64,000 nucleotides of DNA from Corynebacterium tuberculostearicum (GCF_016127015.1 NZ_CP065972.1:1488001-1552000), one strand, 5' to 3'. Numbered from the stretch's first letter, positions 35,472 through 44,173 are shown. Notes: generated by a model from the sequence alone, not told the origin. Numbers and translations: made by a program.

Positions 35472-35621
35472 TCAGCGTTCTTCAGGCCAATTGGGGCCTT
35501 GGTGCGCCGCGGCGGTATCCGGTTGGTGGCCGGAAGATTCCGCAGAAATGCTCGCGGTAAAAAGCGCGGCCAGCGCCACTGCTGAAGCCGCTGCCGAATC
35601 CCTGCGCTTGTTATTTTCCAC
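35472..35621 (-). CDS. Possible small secreted peptide (49 residues)
   Basis: In a 430-base gap the minus strand encodes MENNKRRD followed by SAAASAVALAALFTASISA and ESSGHQP..., ending WPEER-stop. The start would be GTG at 35621. The basic start, hydrophobic core and Ala-x-Ala-like end form a plausible signal peptide, with a mature part of only about 22 residues. No good ribosome binding site is visible, so this is tentative. The rest of the gap (35345-35777) shows nothing else beyond promoters for the flanking genes. Confidence 0.3.
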   Translation of the reverse strand: MENNKRRDSAAASAVALAALFTASISAESSGHQPDTAAAHQGPNWPEER

Positions 35622-35777
35622 ACATTTAAACTAGCGCGTATTGCGCGCCATGAAAAGTGCTAGTCCAATGCGGGGCTAGCGCCACCCCTCACTCGTGGTT
35701 GGCGGCGCGCGCCAAAGCTTCGCGGTAGGCTGGTGGGGAACTTTTACTCGCACAGGAATAAGGGGACACGCTAAGCA

Positions 35778-36059
35778 ATGATCCAATTCGTCTTCGGCGC
35801 CGCAGCAGGATACGTTTTTGGCACTAAGGCTGGCCGCAAGCGCTACCACCAGATCAAGGGCGCCTACGAAAAGGCCGTCAACTCCCCCGTGACCAAGTCC
35901 GCCGTCACCTCGGCACGCAAGGCGGTAGCCAATCGCTTGGACCCAGAACCGCGCATGCGCGAGGTTCGCGATCTCTCCTCCAAGCGCAAGGGTAAAGGCC
36001 GGTTGCGCGGTTCCCAGGTGGACAATGCGGACCGCATTTATGAGCCCGATGAGGACTAA
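35778..36059 (+). CDS. Small conserved YtxH-like protein
   Basis: The 93-residue protein opens MIQFVFGAAAGYVFGTKAGRKRY, a Gly/Ala-rich hydrophobic start followed by a basic stretch, like YtxH-type proteins that associate with the membrane. The rest is charged with no domain (ARKAVANRLDPEPRM, then an acidic end). Function unknown. AGGGG lies upstream of the ATG. It converges on dnaG and shares a terminator with it. Confidence 0.75.
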   Translation: MIQFVFGAAAGYVFGTKAGRKRYHQIKGAYEKAVNSPVTKSAVTSARKAVANRLDPEPRMREVRDLSSKRKGKGRLRGSQVDNADRIYEPDED

Positions 36060-36087
36060 GTCGATTGCAGACTAGTCTTAAGGCCTC

Positions 36088-36130
36088 CTCCCCTCGGCAC
36101 GCACCTTATTTGGGGTCGCTCCGAGGGGAG
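36088..36130. terminator. Bidirectional terminator between the YtxH-like gene and dnaG
   Basis: CTCCCCTCGG (36088-36097) and CCGAGGGGAG (36121-36130) form a perfect 10-base stem followed on the plus strand by ATTTTTAT. Confidence 0.85.
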
Positions 36131-36134
36131 ATTT

Positions 36135-38057
36135 TTATGCCTGGGGAGGCGTGCCGCGGAAGGCGCGGTCATTGAGCTCGCGGCGGGCTTGCTCTAAAGC
36201 GACGAGGTCAGCGAAAAGCGAGTTATAGCTAGCCTCATCATCGGAGGGACGCATGCGGCCAAGACGAGCCTTCAACTGGGCGATTTGATCCCCCACCACG
36301 GTTTCTTGCAGGCGGGAGAGAACGGAGTCGGCGTATTTTTCGGGGCCGACGTCGGTTGGCAAAATGGCCTCTACGGCAAGCTCGGAAACGAAGTTGCGGC
36401 CGGTGAGATCCTGCATTTCACCGGCTACCGCGGCGATCCATTCCACGGCCGGCATGGTAGCACCCTGAGCTGCGCCTCCCACGGTAGAGATGGCTTGGCG
36501 TACGAGGCGGTAGGCGTCGTTGGTATAGGCGTCGGCAGTAATGCCGTCGAAGTAGGAGCCCGCTACCTGCGGCATCTGCAAGGCCAGCTTGAGGGCCTCG
36601 CGCTGGGGCCACAGGTGGGTCTCCTTCGGGCTCGGCGGATGGATCATCGGCACGTCTTGTTGTGCCGGCTGCTGTTTCGCATTTTCGAAGCGGCGAATGG
36701 TGGGTTTTTCGGCCTTCTTTGGCTTGCGCGCCTCCGCGCGCACCTGTCGGAGAACCTCTTCCGGATCCGGCCAGCCCACCCAGCCAGCTAAGCGGCGAGC
36801 GTACTCGCGCTGCAAAGGTTGATCGCGGATTTGCGCCACCACGGGGACCGCGCGACGCAGGGCCTGCAGGCGGCCTTCGGCACTGTCGATGCTGTACTCC
36901 GCAATAACGGATTGAATGACGAACTCAAACATTGGAATGCGGTCCGCGATGAGCTCGCGCACGGCGGCATCGCCTTTTTGCAGTCGCAGATCACAGGGAT
37001 CCATGCCATCGGGGGCCACGGCAACGAAGGATTGACCGGTGAACTTTTGCTCGCCGTCAAAGGCGCGCATGGCGGCCTTCTGCCCTGCCTCATCGCCGTC
37101 GAAGGTATAGATGAGCTCGCCATTGAAGTAGGAATCATCCAGCATGAGCCGGCGCAGTACCTGCAGGTGCTCGCCGCCAAAAGCGGTACCACAGGAAGCA
37201 ACGGCAGTCTTGACGCCTGCGGCATACATAGCCATGACATCCGTGTAGCCCTCTACCACCACGGCCTGGTGTTGTTCGGCGATATTGCGCTTGGCCAAAT
37301 CAAGGCCAAAGAGCACCTTGGACTTGCGGTAGAGCATGGTCTCAGTGGTGTTCATGTACTTGCCGAGCTTGTCGTCGTCGAAAAGCTTGCGCGCGCCAAA
37401 GCCAATAACGTTGCCGGAAAGGTCCTTAATCGGCCACAACAAGCGACGATGGAAGCGGTCGATGGGACCACGCTTGCCCATCTTGGAAATACCGGCCGCC
37501 TCCAGCTCCTCAAAGGAAAAGCCTAAGCGCAGCAAGTGTTTGGTGGCCGTATCCCATCCCTCTGGGGCATAGCCGCACTCGAAGTCATAGATGACTTCGC
37601 GGGAAAAGCCGCGGTCCAGCAGGAAATCGCGGGCCGTAGCAGCTTGTGGAGTCTCTAATTGCTGGCGATAGAACTCGTGCGCGGCCTTATTGGCAGCAAT
37701 GAGGCGCTGCCGCGTTCCCGGCTTCTCATTGCGCGCGCCCGTGGAACCGCCCTGATAATTGATGTGGTAGCCAATCTTCTGCGCTACTGCTTCAACCGCT
37801 TCCGGGAAGGAGACCTGCTCCATTTCCATCAGGAAGCTAAAGACGTCACCACCCTTGCCGGTGGAAAAGCAGTGATAGTAGCCGCGCTGCGGGCGCACGT
37901 GAAAGGACGGGGTCTTTTCGTCCTTGAAGGGGCTCAGCCCCTTGAGCGAATCATGACCGGCGGGCTTGAGCTGCACGTACTCGCCGACGATCTCTTCTAA
38001 AGGCGCGCGTTCACGGATAGCTTGGATGTCGCTGTCCGGAATTCTGCCTTTCGCCAT
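36135..38057 (-). CDS. dnaG: DNA primase
   Basis: Makes RNA primers at the replication fork. The 640-residue protein has the N-terminal zinc-binding region (LSPFKDEKTPSFHVRPQRG, YYHCFSTGKGGDVFSF), the catalytic core with FGARK and the TOPRIM segment VVEGYTDVMAMYAAG and YTFDGDEAGQKAA, and a C-terminal helicase-binding region. In the zinc region three of the four usual ligands (C-x2-H ... C-x2-C) are replaced by Ser, Lys and Thr, leaving only the Cys of HCF. From memory this is shared by other Corynebacterium primases. ATG at 38057. The gene is alone and ends at a shared terminator. Confidence 0.96.
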   Translation of the reverse strand: MAKGRIPDSDIQAIRERAPLEEIVGEYVQLKPAGHDSLKGLSPFKDEKTPSFHVRPQRGYYHCFSTGKGGDVFSFLMEMEQVSFPEAVEAVAQKIGYHINYQGGSTGARNEKPGTRQRLIAANKAAHEFYRQQLETPQAATARDFLLDRGFSREVIYDFECGYAPEGWDTATKHLLRLGFSFEELEAAGISKMGKRGPIDRFHRRLLWPIKDLSGNVIGFGARKLFDDDKLGKYMNTTETMLYRKSKVLFGLDLAKRNIAEQHQAVVVEGYTDVMAMYAAGVKTAVASCGTAFGGEHLQVLRRLMLDDSYFNGELIYTFDGDEAGQKAAMRAFDGEQKFTGQSFVAVAPDGMDPCDLRLQKGDAAVRELIADRIPMFEFVIQSVIAEYSIDSAEGRLQALRRAVPVVAQIRDQPLQREYARRLAGWVGWPDPEEVLRQVRAEARKPKKAEKPTIRRFENAKQQPAQQDVPMIHPPSPKETHLWPQREALKLALQMPQVAGSYFDGITADAYTNDAYRLVRQAISTVGGAAQGATMPAVEWIAAVAGEMQDLTGRNFVSELAVEAILPTDVGPEKYADSVLSRLQETVVGDQIAQLKARLGRMRPSDDEASYNSLFADLVALEQARRELNDRAFRGTPPQA

Positions 38058-38186
38058 GCGTACAGACTACCCCGCGCGCGGTGGGAACGCTCAACTGCCT
38101 AGGACAGGAAGGTGCCCTTCGCCAGGGTTCACAGTTTGGGCGCAAATCACCCTCTGTTGGGGTACTTTCCACATGCTGTTACCTAC

Positions 38187-38206
38187 CCCCGTGACGGGGC
38201 AATTTT
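38187..38206 (+). terminator. Hairpin with T-run in the RNase leader
   Basis: CCCCG-TGA-CGGGG followed by CAATTTTT lies 63 bases before the RNase start. It looks like a small terminator or attenuator, but nothing is transcribed towards it unless the RNase promoter lies upstream. Confidence 0.3.
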
Positions 38207-38268
38207 TGGCCTCGCAATTGACTCGGGGCGATTTATACTTTTAGCACCGCACCTGCAACAATAAAGGT

Positions 38269-38730
38269 ATGCCCAAGTCCAAAGCGTCCAAGAAATCGCT
38301 CCCCGTTGCCCTCGGTGGCCTTGCGCTTGTCGTCGTAGCAAGCTACTTCGGTTTCGACCTCGGCGGCGATGGTGATTCCTCTGCTTCTTCGCCGTCCGAG
38401 TCCGCAGGCGGCGCTAAGGCTGGCGACGCCGATACTTGCGAGATGTCTTCCCTCCCCGCCGAGGCCAAGGACACCGCAGACGATATCTTGGCCGGCGGAC
38501 CCTACGACTACCCAGATAATGACAACGCCCGTTTTGGCAATTACGAGGGCCGGCTGCCCCAGCAGAACAAGAATTACTACCGCGAATACACGGTAGAGAC
38601 CCCAGGCAGCCACAACCGCGGCGCCCGCCGCATTATCACCGGTGGCGGCAGCGAGACCGACCCGGACGTGTGGTACTACACCGATGACCACTATGAAAGC
38701 TTCTGTTCTATCCCAGACGCGGAGGAATAA
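38269..38730 (+). CDS. Secreted or membrane-anchored guanyl-specific ribonuclease
   Basis: The 153-residue protein has a basic N-terminus and hydrophobic segment (LPVALGGLALVVVASYFGF), an Asp/Ser-rich linker, and a microbial RNase N1/T1 domain (about 55-148) like RNase Sa. Typical segments are FGNYEGRLP, YYREYTVETPG, GARRIITGG and YYTDDHYESF. Catalytic candidates are Glu106, Arg120 or Arg121, and His141; Cys57 and Cys146 may form the disulfide. It would cut RNA after G outside the cell. The next gene, two bases on, encodes a barstar-like protein, so toxin and immunity are made together. Confidence 0.9.
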   Translation: MPKSKASKKSLPVALGGLALVVVASYFGFDLGGDGDSSASSPSESAGGAKAGDADTCEMSSLPAEAKDTADDILAGGPYDYPDNDNARFGNYEGRLPQQNKNYYREYTVETPGSHNRGARRIITGGGSETDPDVWYYTDDHYESFCSIPDAEE

Positions 38731-38732
38731 CA

Positions 38733-38966
38733 ATGCAACGCATCCTCATTACTGAACACATCCGCACCCGCGCGGACTTCTTCAACGCACTCGGTCGCAC
38801 CCGCGGCTGTGAAGACTGCGGACCGCGCAACCTCGATGACCTCGCGGACTTCCTACGCGAGCAGCGCACCAGCGTCATCGTTGCCTCCAATATGGATATC
38901 GAAGGCGAGGACCTAGCGGCGGTAGCTAGCGTGCTCGAGGACCAAGGTGTCGCGTTGGTGCGCTAG
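38733..38966 (+). CDS. Barstar-like ribonuclease inhibitor
   Basis: The 77-residue cytoplasmic protein fits a barstar: a short strand start (RILITEHI), helix with DFFNALGR, the central LDDLADFLRE region where barstar presents its inhibitory helix, and a final strand (GVALVR). It is shorter than barstar itself (about 90). It follows the RNase gene by two bases, the usual order for an RNase and its immunity protein. Assignment rests on pattern plus context. Confidence 0.8.
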   Translation: MQRILITEHIRTRADFFNALGRTRGCEDCGPRNLDDLADFLREQRTSVIVASNMDIEGEDLAAVASVLEDQGVALVR

Positions 38967-39002
38967 AGACTCGGGCCCTGGGGCTGGAGCGGGAGCTGGG
39001 GC

Positions 39003-39095
39003 GTTAGGTCCATAGATATGAGGCCGAATTGAGGGTTGTGAGCTCTCAATTCGGCCTTTTCGCGCTCAGATCGGCCTGATGAGTCTCGACCTAAC
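39003..39095 (+). repeat. Intergenic terminator repeat, copy 1
   Basis: This 93-base element begins GTTAGGTCCAT and ends GACCTAAC, so its tips are inverted. Inside is a hairpin with T-run, then CGCGCTCAGATCGGCCTGAT. A second copy in the opposite orientation lies at 49264-49336. Each copy follows the stop of a gene on the strand it would terminate. Confidence 0.75.
39021..39060 (+). terminator. Strong terminator of the RNase/barstar pair
   Basis: AGGCCGAATTGAG and CTCAATTCGGCCT form a perfect 13-base stem with an 11-base loop, followed by TTTT. It lies inside repeat copy 1. Confidence 0.85.
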
Positions 39096-39122
39096 TCTAG
39101 CGCGGTGCTAGGTGAGCCAGTT

Positions 39123-40415
39123 TTAGCTGAGAAACCCAGACAGCTCCGCACTCCGACGGGCCAAGCGCTCGAGGCGGGACTCGGTCATGGAGGCAATCTG
39201 GTCGATGATGGCGCGGTCGCGGGCGGCGTCGGTATCGGCTTGTTCCCACCACAGGCGGAAGGTGGCATCGAGGGAGCCGGGGGCACCGGCGACGAGGTAA
39301 TCGTAGACGCGGTAGATGCGCTCGCGCTGGCGGTCTTGGCGTGCAAGATGGGCGGGTTCATCCATGACATAGAGAACCGCGATGGTTTTAAGCAGCTTGA
39401 CCTCGGCTTCGGCTTGCTTGGGCACGACGAGGTCACCGTACATGCGGCCAAGGGTATTGGAGGCGATGAGCTCGGCATTGGCCTCGCTGGTGGCGCCGAT
39501 AGTGGCGCCGACGTAGCGTCCCACGAGCTCAGAGGTCATCTTCTTCAAGTTGGCGTAGTCGCGCAGGGAATAGTCAAAGTCACCGATGGCGTTGATGACG
39601 CTTAAGTTGCGCAGGCTATCGGCCGCCTCCAAGAGCTCGTCGGCGGTGCCGCCGAAAGCCTTGGCGCCCTTTTCCGCCAGCTGGGCTAGCTCCACCAAAT
39701 CCCACAGAACGTTCAAAGAGATGCGCCGGGAGATGATGCCATCTTCCACGTCGTGCACGGAGTAGGCGATGTCATCGGACCAGTCCATGACCTGGGCTTC
39801 GATGCACTTGCGATTATCGCTATGGCCCTCGCGCAGCCACTCCAGTAAGTGCGCGTCCTCATCGTAGGCGCCGTACTTACGGTTGGTGGTGCCATCCGGG
39901 TTGGTCTTGGTCCAGGGGTATTTGCAGGCGCCGTCGAGGGCCGCGCGGGTGAGGTTGAGACCAAAGCTTTGGGGCTGGCCATGGGCATCGTCCACGATGA
40001 CCTTAGGCTCTAGGCGGGTGAGGATGCGCAGGGTCTGTGCGTTGCCCTCGAAACCATTAAGCGCGACCTCATTGAGCGCGTTTTCGCCATTGTGTCCATA
40101 GGGTGGGTGGCCGATGTCATGGGTAAGCCCTGCCATATCGCAGAGATCAGGATCGAGGCCGAGCCCGGAGCCAATGCTGCGGGCGATTTGGCCTACCTCC
40201 AGCGAGTGGGTCAGGCGGGTGCGTGGAGTATCGCCATCGCGCGGGCCGACGACCTGCGTTTTATCCGCTAGCCGGCGCAGCGCTGCCGAGTGCAGCACGC
40301 GGGCGCGATCGCGGGCGAAGAGCCCGCGGTGTTCTTCCACGGGGTGGAAGGCTGAGCCCTTCGGCTTTTCATCGGCCAGGCGGGCAAAGTCGGCGGCGGA
40401 ATAAGAATAGGACAC
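39123..40415 (-). CDS. dgt: Deoxyguanosinetriphosphate triphosphohydrolase-like protein
   Basis: An HD-domain enzyme that splits dNTPs into nucleoside and triphosphate. Motifs: FARDRARVLHSAALRRLADKTQV, RTRLTHSLEV (His), LTHDIGHPPYGHNGE (the HD pair) and WSDDIAYSVHD (Asp), all metal ligands of the family. About 430 residues from GTG at 40415 (SYSYSAADFAR), which matches the usual start of corynebacterial Dgt proteins; a TTG at 40457 would add 14. It follows the YdcF-type gene closely and is probably cotranscribed. Neighbours dnaG and glyS match the conserved order. Confidence 0.93.
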   Translation of the reverse strand: MSYSYSAADFARLADEKPKGSAFHPVEEHRGLFARDRARVLHSAALRRLADKTQVVGPRDGDTPRTRLTHSLEVGQIARSIGSGLGLDPDLCDMAGLTHDIGHPPYGHNGENALNEVALNGFEGNAQTLRILTRLEPKVIVDDAHGQPQSFGLNLTRAALDGACKYPWTKTNPDGTTNRKYGAYDEDAHLLEWLREGHSDNRKCIEAQVMDWSDDIAYSVHDVEDGIISRRISLNVLWDLVELAQLAEKGAKAFGGTADELLEAADSLRNLSVINAIGDFDYSLRDYANLKKMTSELVGRYVGATIGATSEANAELIASNTLGRMYGDLVVPKQAEAEVKLLKTIAVLYVMDEPAHLARQDRQRERIYRVYDYLVAGAPGSLDATFRLWWEQADTDAARDRAIIDQIASMTESRLERLARRSAELSGFLS

Positions 40416-40463
40416 AGGCTCAAGCTTATTCCGCGAACTGGTCTTTTGGGTGAGCAACGTGGC

Positions 40464-41039
40464 CTATTCGCGGTCGTCTTCCTGCTGGATCGTCCGATGC
40501 CGCAGCTTCTGATTGGGCCGCAGCACTTGTTCCACGCGGTAGAAACCATTGCGCAGTGTCGCGGCGCCGCGCGGCGGCAAAAGGCCGGCCACCAGCGCAT
40601 AGGCCACGCCACCGGTTTCGTGGGCAAGGTAGCGCCACCAGGGCTTAGAAAAGCGCGCGGCCGGGTAATACGGCGTGCCGGACACGGTGGCTTTAAGCCC
40701 CTCTTGGCGGGCGATGAGTGCGGTGCGCAGGCGGTGGAGGGGATCGGTGATAATGGTGGCGTCGGAAAGCGCGAAGGCTTCCTTGACCGCGCACAGGGAG
40801 TTGCGGGTATCCATCCCCTCCTCCACCGCGTGCACGGTCAGGTGCGGGAAGTGCTCGCGCAGAAAGGTACGGCCGACGCCGGCCTCAGTAAACCTATCGC
40901 CGGGTAGCTTGCCGCCCACGGTAATGACCTCCAGTCCCTCGGCCGTGGCGAGCTCACCGGCGTGGCGCAGGCGGCCGGCCAAAATGCGGGAGGGGCGGCC
41001 GTCATATTGAGCGGTTCCTAAAACAATTGCGTATTTCAC
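40464..41039 (-). CDS. YdcF/ElyC-family (DUF218) protein
   Basis: The 191-residue protein opens YAIVLGTAQYDGRPS, the family start, and has VITVGGKLPGDRFTEA, DTRNSLCAVKEAF and IITDPLHRLRTALIARQEG, matching DUF218. Such proteins bind nucleotide-like ligands and some (ElyC, SanA) affect the cell envelope; the reaction is unknown. There is no clear N-terminal helix, so it is probably cytoplasmic like YdcF. GTG start at 41039. Confidence 0.85.
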   Translation of the reverse strand: MKYAIVLGTAQYDGRPSRILAGRLRHAGELATAEGLEVITVGGKLPGDRFTEAGVGRTFLREHFPHLTVHAVEEGMDTRNSLCAVKEAFALSDATIITDPLHRLRTALIARQEGLKATVSGTPYYPAARFSKPWWRYLAHETGGVAYALVAGLLPPRGAATLRNGFYRVEQVLRPNQKLRHRTIQQEDDRE

Positions 41040-41093
41040 TGCCCTATTACACTACCCGCCGGAGGGCGAAGGGTAGCCGGTAAAGTGGTGGGC

Positions 41094-43118
41094 ATGAATT
41101 TGAGTGCACGTTTGGGCCGCGCGGCCATCGCCGCTTTCATTTTGGGCTGCACCTCTATCGGTGCGGGGTCTGCCTTTGCCGCCGAGACCACCACCGTGGC
41201 GCAGGGCAACGGTACGGCAACTCTTACGGAGAAGGTTACCGATGATGCGGGCGTATTAAGCACGCAAGAAAAGGCCGAGCTCAGGGAGAAGATCGGCCAG
41301 CTGCAAAAAGAGGAGCACCGAACCCTTTTTATCTACATCACTGATGAGTTGGGCACGGATCCGGAAACCTTTGCCGCAGCGGCGGTCAAGGACAAGGGGC
41401 CGAATTCCGCGGTCTATGCGCTGTCCATCAATGACCGCAAGATGGGCGTGCAGACCGGCGATGCTTGGCCTAAGGGCCGGCTGGATCAGATGTATGACGC
41501 CGCCTATGACAAGCTGGCCAGCGATGAATACGGTGCTTCGGCCCTCGCGCTTGCCGACGCCGCCCTGGGCAACTCCTCCAGCAACTCCGCCTCCGATTCC
41601 TCTGGCCTGGCGTGGTTAGGTGGTGGCGCGGCCGCCATCGTCGCCGCCGGTGGCGGAATCATGTACTACTCGCGCCGCAATACCAAGAAGAATAAGGCGC
41701 AGACGCTCGAGTCGGCCCGCGAAATCGCCCCAGGCGATACCGATCAGCTGGGCCGTCTGCCTCTGGAGACTTTGGACCAGCTGGCCCAGGAGGAGTTGGT
41801 CTCTACCGATGAGTCCATCCGCCGCGGCAAGGAGGAGCTCAATATCGCGCTTTCCGAGTTCGGCCCAGAGCGCGTGCGCCCGTTTACCAAGGCGATGAAC
41901 CACTCCACCTCTACCCTGCAAAAGGCCTTCCACCTGCGTCAGCGCTTGGATGATGCCGTGCCGGAATCCCCGGCCGAGCGCCGCCAGATGCTGGTAGAAA
42001 TCGTCTCCTCCTGCGGCCAGGCCGATGATGCCCTCGATGCGCAGGCCGAGGAGTTTGCCAAGATGCGCGATCTGCTCATCCACTCCGATGAAAAGCTAGA
42101 TGAGCTCACCCAGCGCACCGTGGGCCTGCGCGCCCGCCTGCCGGAAGCCGAGTCCACGCTGACCGGCCTGAAGTCCAACTATGACGAGCACGTGCTCTCC
42201 TCCATTGCCGATAATCCCGAGCTTGCCGCCGCTTCCCTCGATGAGGCCGAAAAGTTGCTAGACAAGGCCCGGAAGGTCCAAGAGCAGCCGGCCGGCCAGC
42301 AAGGACCGCTGGTGGGCTTGATCCGCGATATCGAGCACGCCTGCGAGATGACGGATCGCCTGCTGACCGGTGTGGAAAACGCCGAGGAGAATATCGCCAC
42401 CGCCCGCCGCAACCTCGAGGCGCTTATCGCCGAGGTAGAAGGCGAGATCAACGAGGCCCGCGAACTCGAGCGCCAAGGCAAGGCCCAGGGAACCACCGCG
42501 GATTGGGGCAAGCTCGAGGATCTGCTCGGCCGCGCCGGCACCGCCGTCAACGAGACCAAGACCCACGGCCAGCAGGATCCGCTGGGCCAGCACACCGCGC
42601 TGACCTCTATCGATACCCAACTAGATGAAGCGCTCGACCGCGTGCGCGAAAAGACCTCCACGCACGCGCGCCAGCTGGATCTCTTCCGCCAGCAGATTTC
42701 CGTAGCGGAATCCAATATTCAGGCCGCAGAAGACCTCATTTCCTCCCGCGGCCGCATCATCGGCTCGGGTGCGCGCACCGCGCTTGCCGACGCCAAACGC
42801 CTCCACGCCCAAGCCCTCCACACCGAGCGCAGCGACATCCGCGCCGCGCTGCAGTCCTCCCGCGAGGCGGTGGCCGCCGCCCAGGCGGCGCTGCAACGCG
42901 CCAAGGATGACATCGACGAGCACCGTCGCCGCCAGCAGCGCCAGCAGATGGGCAACGCCGCCGGCAATGTCGTGACCGGTATGGTCCTTGGCCAGATGCT
43001 CGGCGGCGGCCGCGGCTTCGGCGGTGGTTTCGGAGGCGGCGGCTTCGGCGGAGGAAGCTTTGGCGGCGGGGACTTCGGCGGTGGCGGCGGAGGCGGCTTC
43101 CGCGGCGGCTCCTTCTAG
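41094..43118 (+). CDS. Secreted/membrane TPM-domain protein with long coiled coil and Gly-rich tail
   Basis: About 674 residues with a signal peptide (AAIAAFILGCTSIGAGSAFA), a TPM domain (residues about 45-160: VTDDAGVLSTQEKAEL, FIYITDELG, ALSINDRKMGVQTGDAW), a membrane helix near 175-195 (AWLGGGAAAIVAAGGGIMYY), some 440 residues of helical coiled coil rich in Ala/Glu/Arg, and a C-terminus of Gly/Phe repeats (GGGFGGG, GGSFGGGDFGGG). TPM domains in other bacteria act in photosystem repair or as phosphatases; the role here is unknown. The layout puts the TPM domain outside and the coiled coil inside. ATG at 41094, or GTG at 41085. Confidence 0.88.
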   Translation: MNLSARLGRAAIAAFILGCTSIGAGSAFAAETTTVAQGNGTATLTEKVTDDAGVLSTQEKAELREKIGQLQKEEHRTLFIYITDELGTDPETFAAAAVKDKGPNSAVYALSINDRKMGVQTGDAWPKGRLDQMYDAAYDKLASDEYGASALALADAALGNSSSNSASDSSGLAWLGGGAAAIVAAGGGIMYYSRRNTKKNKAQTLESAREIAPGDTDQLGRLPLETLDQLAQEELVSTDESIRRGKEELNIALSEFGPERVRPFTKAMNHSTSTLQKAFHLRQRLDDAVPESPAERRQMLVEIVSSCGQADDALDAQAEEFAKMRDLLIHSDEKLDELTQRTVGLRARLPEAESTLTGLKSNYDEHVLSSIADNPELAAASLDEAEKLLDKARKVQEQPAGQQGPLVGLIRDIEHACEMTDRLLTGVENAEENIATARRNLEALIAEVEGEINEARELERQGKAQGTTADWGKLEDLLGRAGTAVNETKTHGQQDPLGQHTALTSIDTQLDEALDRVREKTSTHARQLDLFRQQISVAESNIQAAEDLISSRGRIIGSGARTALADAKRLHAQALHTERSDIRAALQSSREAVAAAQAALQRAKDDIDEHRRRQQRQQMGNAAGNVVTGMVLGQMLGGGRGFGGGFGGGGFGGGSFGGGDFGGGGGGGFRGGSF

Positions 43119-43139
43119 CCCGCCCATTCCGCCTAGCCT

Positions 43140-43198
43140 GCCCAGTCCACCCCACGGCCCGGCAGCCCTGCCCTAGGCTCGCGCGCGGGTGGCTGGGC
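43140..43198. terminator. GC-rich hairpin between convergent genes
   Basis: GCCCAG-T-CCACCC (43140-43152) pairs with GGGTGG-CTGGGC (43187-43198), one bulged base, between the TPM gene and the convergent pair of unknown genes. There is no T-run. Confidence 0.4.
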
Positions 43199-43221
43199 TC
43201 CCGGCTCTCCCCGGCGCAGGG

Positions 43222-43662
43222 CTAGGTGCGCAGGGTGCGCGGGGTGGCGTCGACAAGCGCGCAGGCGTAGCTCAAAAAGATGGCGTCGAGCTCCGGCAGC
43301 TCGCCCACGCTCACGCGCAGGCCATCGCCGGCCGGCGCGGTGCTGGCAACCTCGGCGCCCGTGCCGCGGGCCACGATGCGGCGCTCGCGGCGGAAGGGGT
43401 TGCGGCGCTCGAGAAGGTACTCGCGGTCAGCGCAGGTCGCGCGCAGGCGGGTGACGGTAATCCCGGCCTGGGTGACCGAGAAATCCTCGCCCGCGGCGGT
43501 CTGCGCGCGCAGGAAGAACCGTGGGGAGGAAGAATCCAGCGAGGATTCTACTGCGAGGCGCTCGCCGGCCGCGGTGGCAAGCACGCCGTCGCGCACGGAG
43601 GCAAGCTCGTGCCCCTCGGCGTTGGTGAGAGCGCCCGTGCGCCAGGTCCACTGGATAGGCAT
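43222..43662 (-). CDS. Unknown soluble protein, coupled to its upstream neighbour
   Basis: The 146-residue protein is beta-rich (WTWRTGALTNAEGHELASV, FLRAQTAAGEDFSV, LRVSVGELPELDAIFLSYA) with no signal or catalytic motif. Its ATG overlaps the stop of the upstream gene (TAATG), so the two are made together. The upstream protein shares a similar beta-rich style, so they may be relatives. I do not recognise a family. Confidence 0.7.
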   Translation of the reverse strand: MPIQWTWRTGALTNAEGHELASVRDGVLATAAGERLAVESSLDSSSPRFFLRAQTAAGEDFSVTQAGITVTRLRATCADREYLLERRNPFRRERRIVARGTGAEVASTAPAGDGLRVSVGELPELDAIFLSYACALVDATPRTLRT

Positions 43663-44171
43663 TAGAGGACGAATAGCGCGACGAGGGCGACGATGGATGC
43701 CAGGACCAAGGTGATGATCCAGGCCCAGGCTTTGCCTTGTGTGGTGGCATCCAAGATGACGCGGGTAAACCAGCTTAGGCCGGCGATTTCCGCGGCGGTC
43801 AGGCCCTCGGCATCGTGCTCGAATTCGAGGATGGCCTTGCGCACGCCGGAATTGCGCGCGGTAAACTGCCCTACCTTTTCGTCATCGACGTCATCGATGA
43901 TCCAGTCGCCGCTGTTTTCGTTGATGAAGGTGAAGGTACGGCCGTTGAGCGATGCCTCTAGGCGCTTGTCGCGGCCGGGGCGGCCGGCAAGGCGGTAAAT
44001 GGAGCCGTCGGCAAGCGTGGCAGAGGCGCCAAGGTCACTGACCTCGGTGCGCCAGAAGTGGCCGTCCACCTCCGCGGAATGCTCCGAGAATACGCCCAGC
44101 TGCTCCGGGCCATCTTCGGTCAAGAGCACGGGCTTTGTGCGATCGGAGCGATCCCAGCTGGTGTAATGCAT
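43662..44171 (-). CDS. Unknown tail-anchored membrane protein
   Basis: About 169 residues from ATG at 44171. The first 140 are beta-rich and hydrophilic (LGASATLADGSIYRLAG, RTFTFINENSGDWIIDD); the last 22 form a hydrophobic helix (AWAWIITLVLASIVALVALFVL), so it is probably anchored by its C-terminus with the body in the cytoplasm. It lies two bases after glyS on the same strand and may be cotranscribed. Family not recognised. Confidence 0.75.
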   Translation of the reverse strand: MHYTSWDRSDRTKPVLLTEDGPEQLGVFSEHSAEVDGHFWRTEVSDLGASATLADGSIYRLAGRPGRDKRLEASLNGRTFTFINENSGDWIIDDVDDEKVGQFTARNSGVRKAILEFEHDAEGLTAAEIAGLSWFTRVILDATTQGKAWAWIITLVLASIVALVALFVL

Positions 44172-44173
44172 CC

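Noticed and set aside
36819..37526. 235-codon plus-strand frame opposite dnaG
   Set aside because: Entirely antisense to the primase core with no ribosome binding site or domain.
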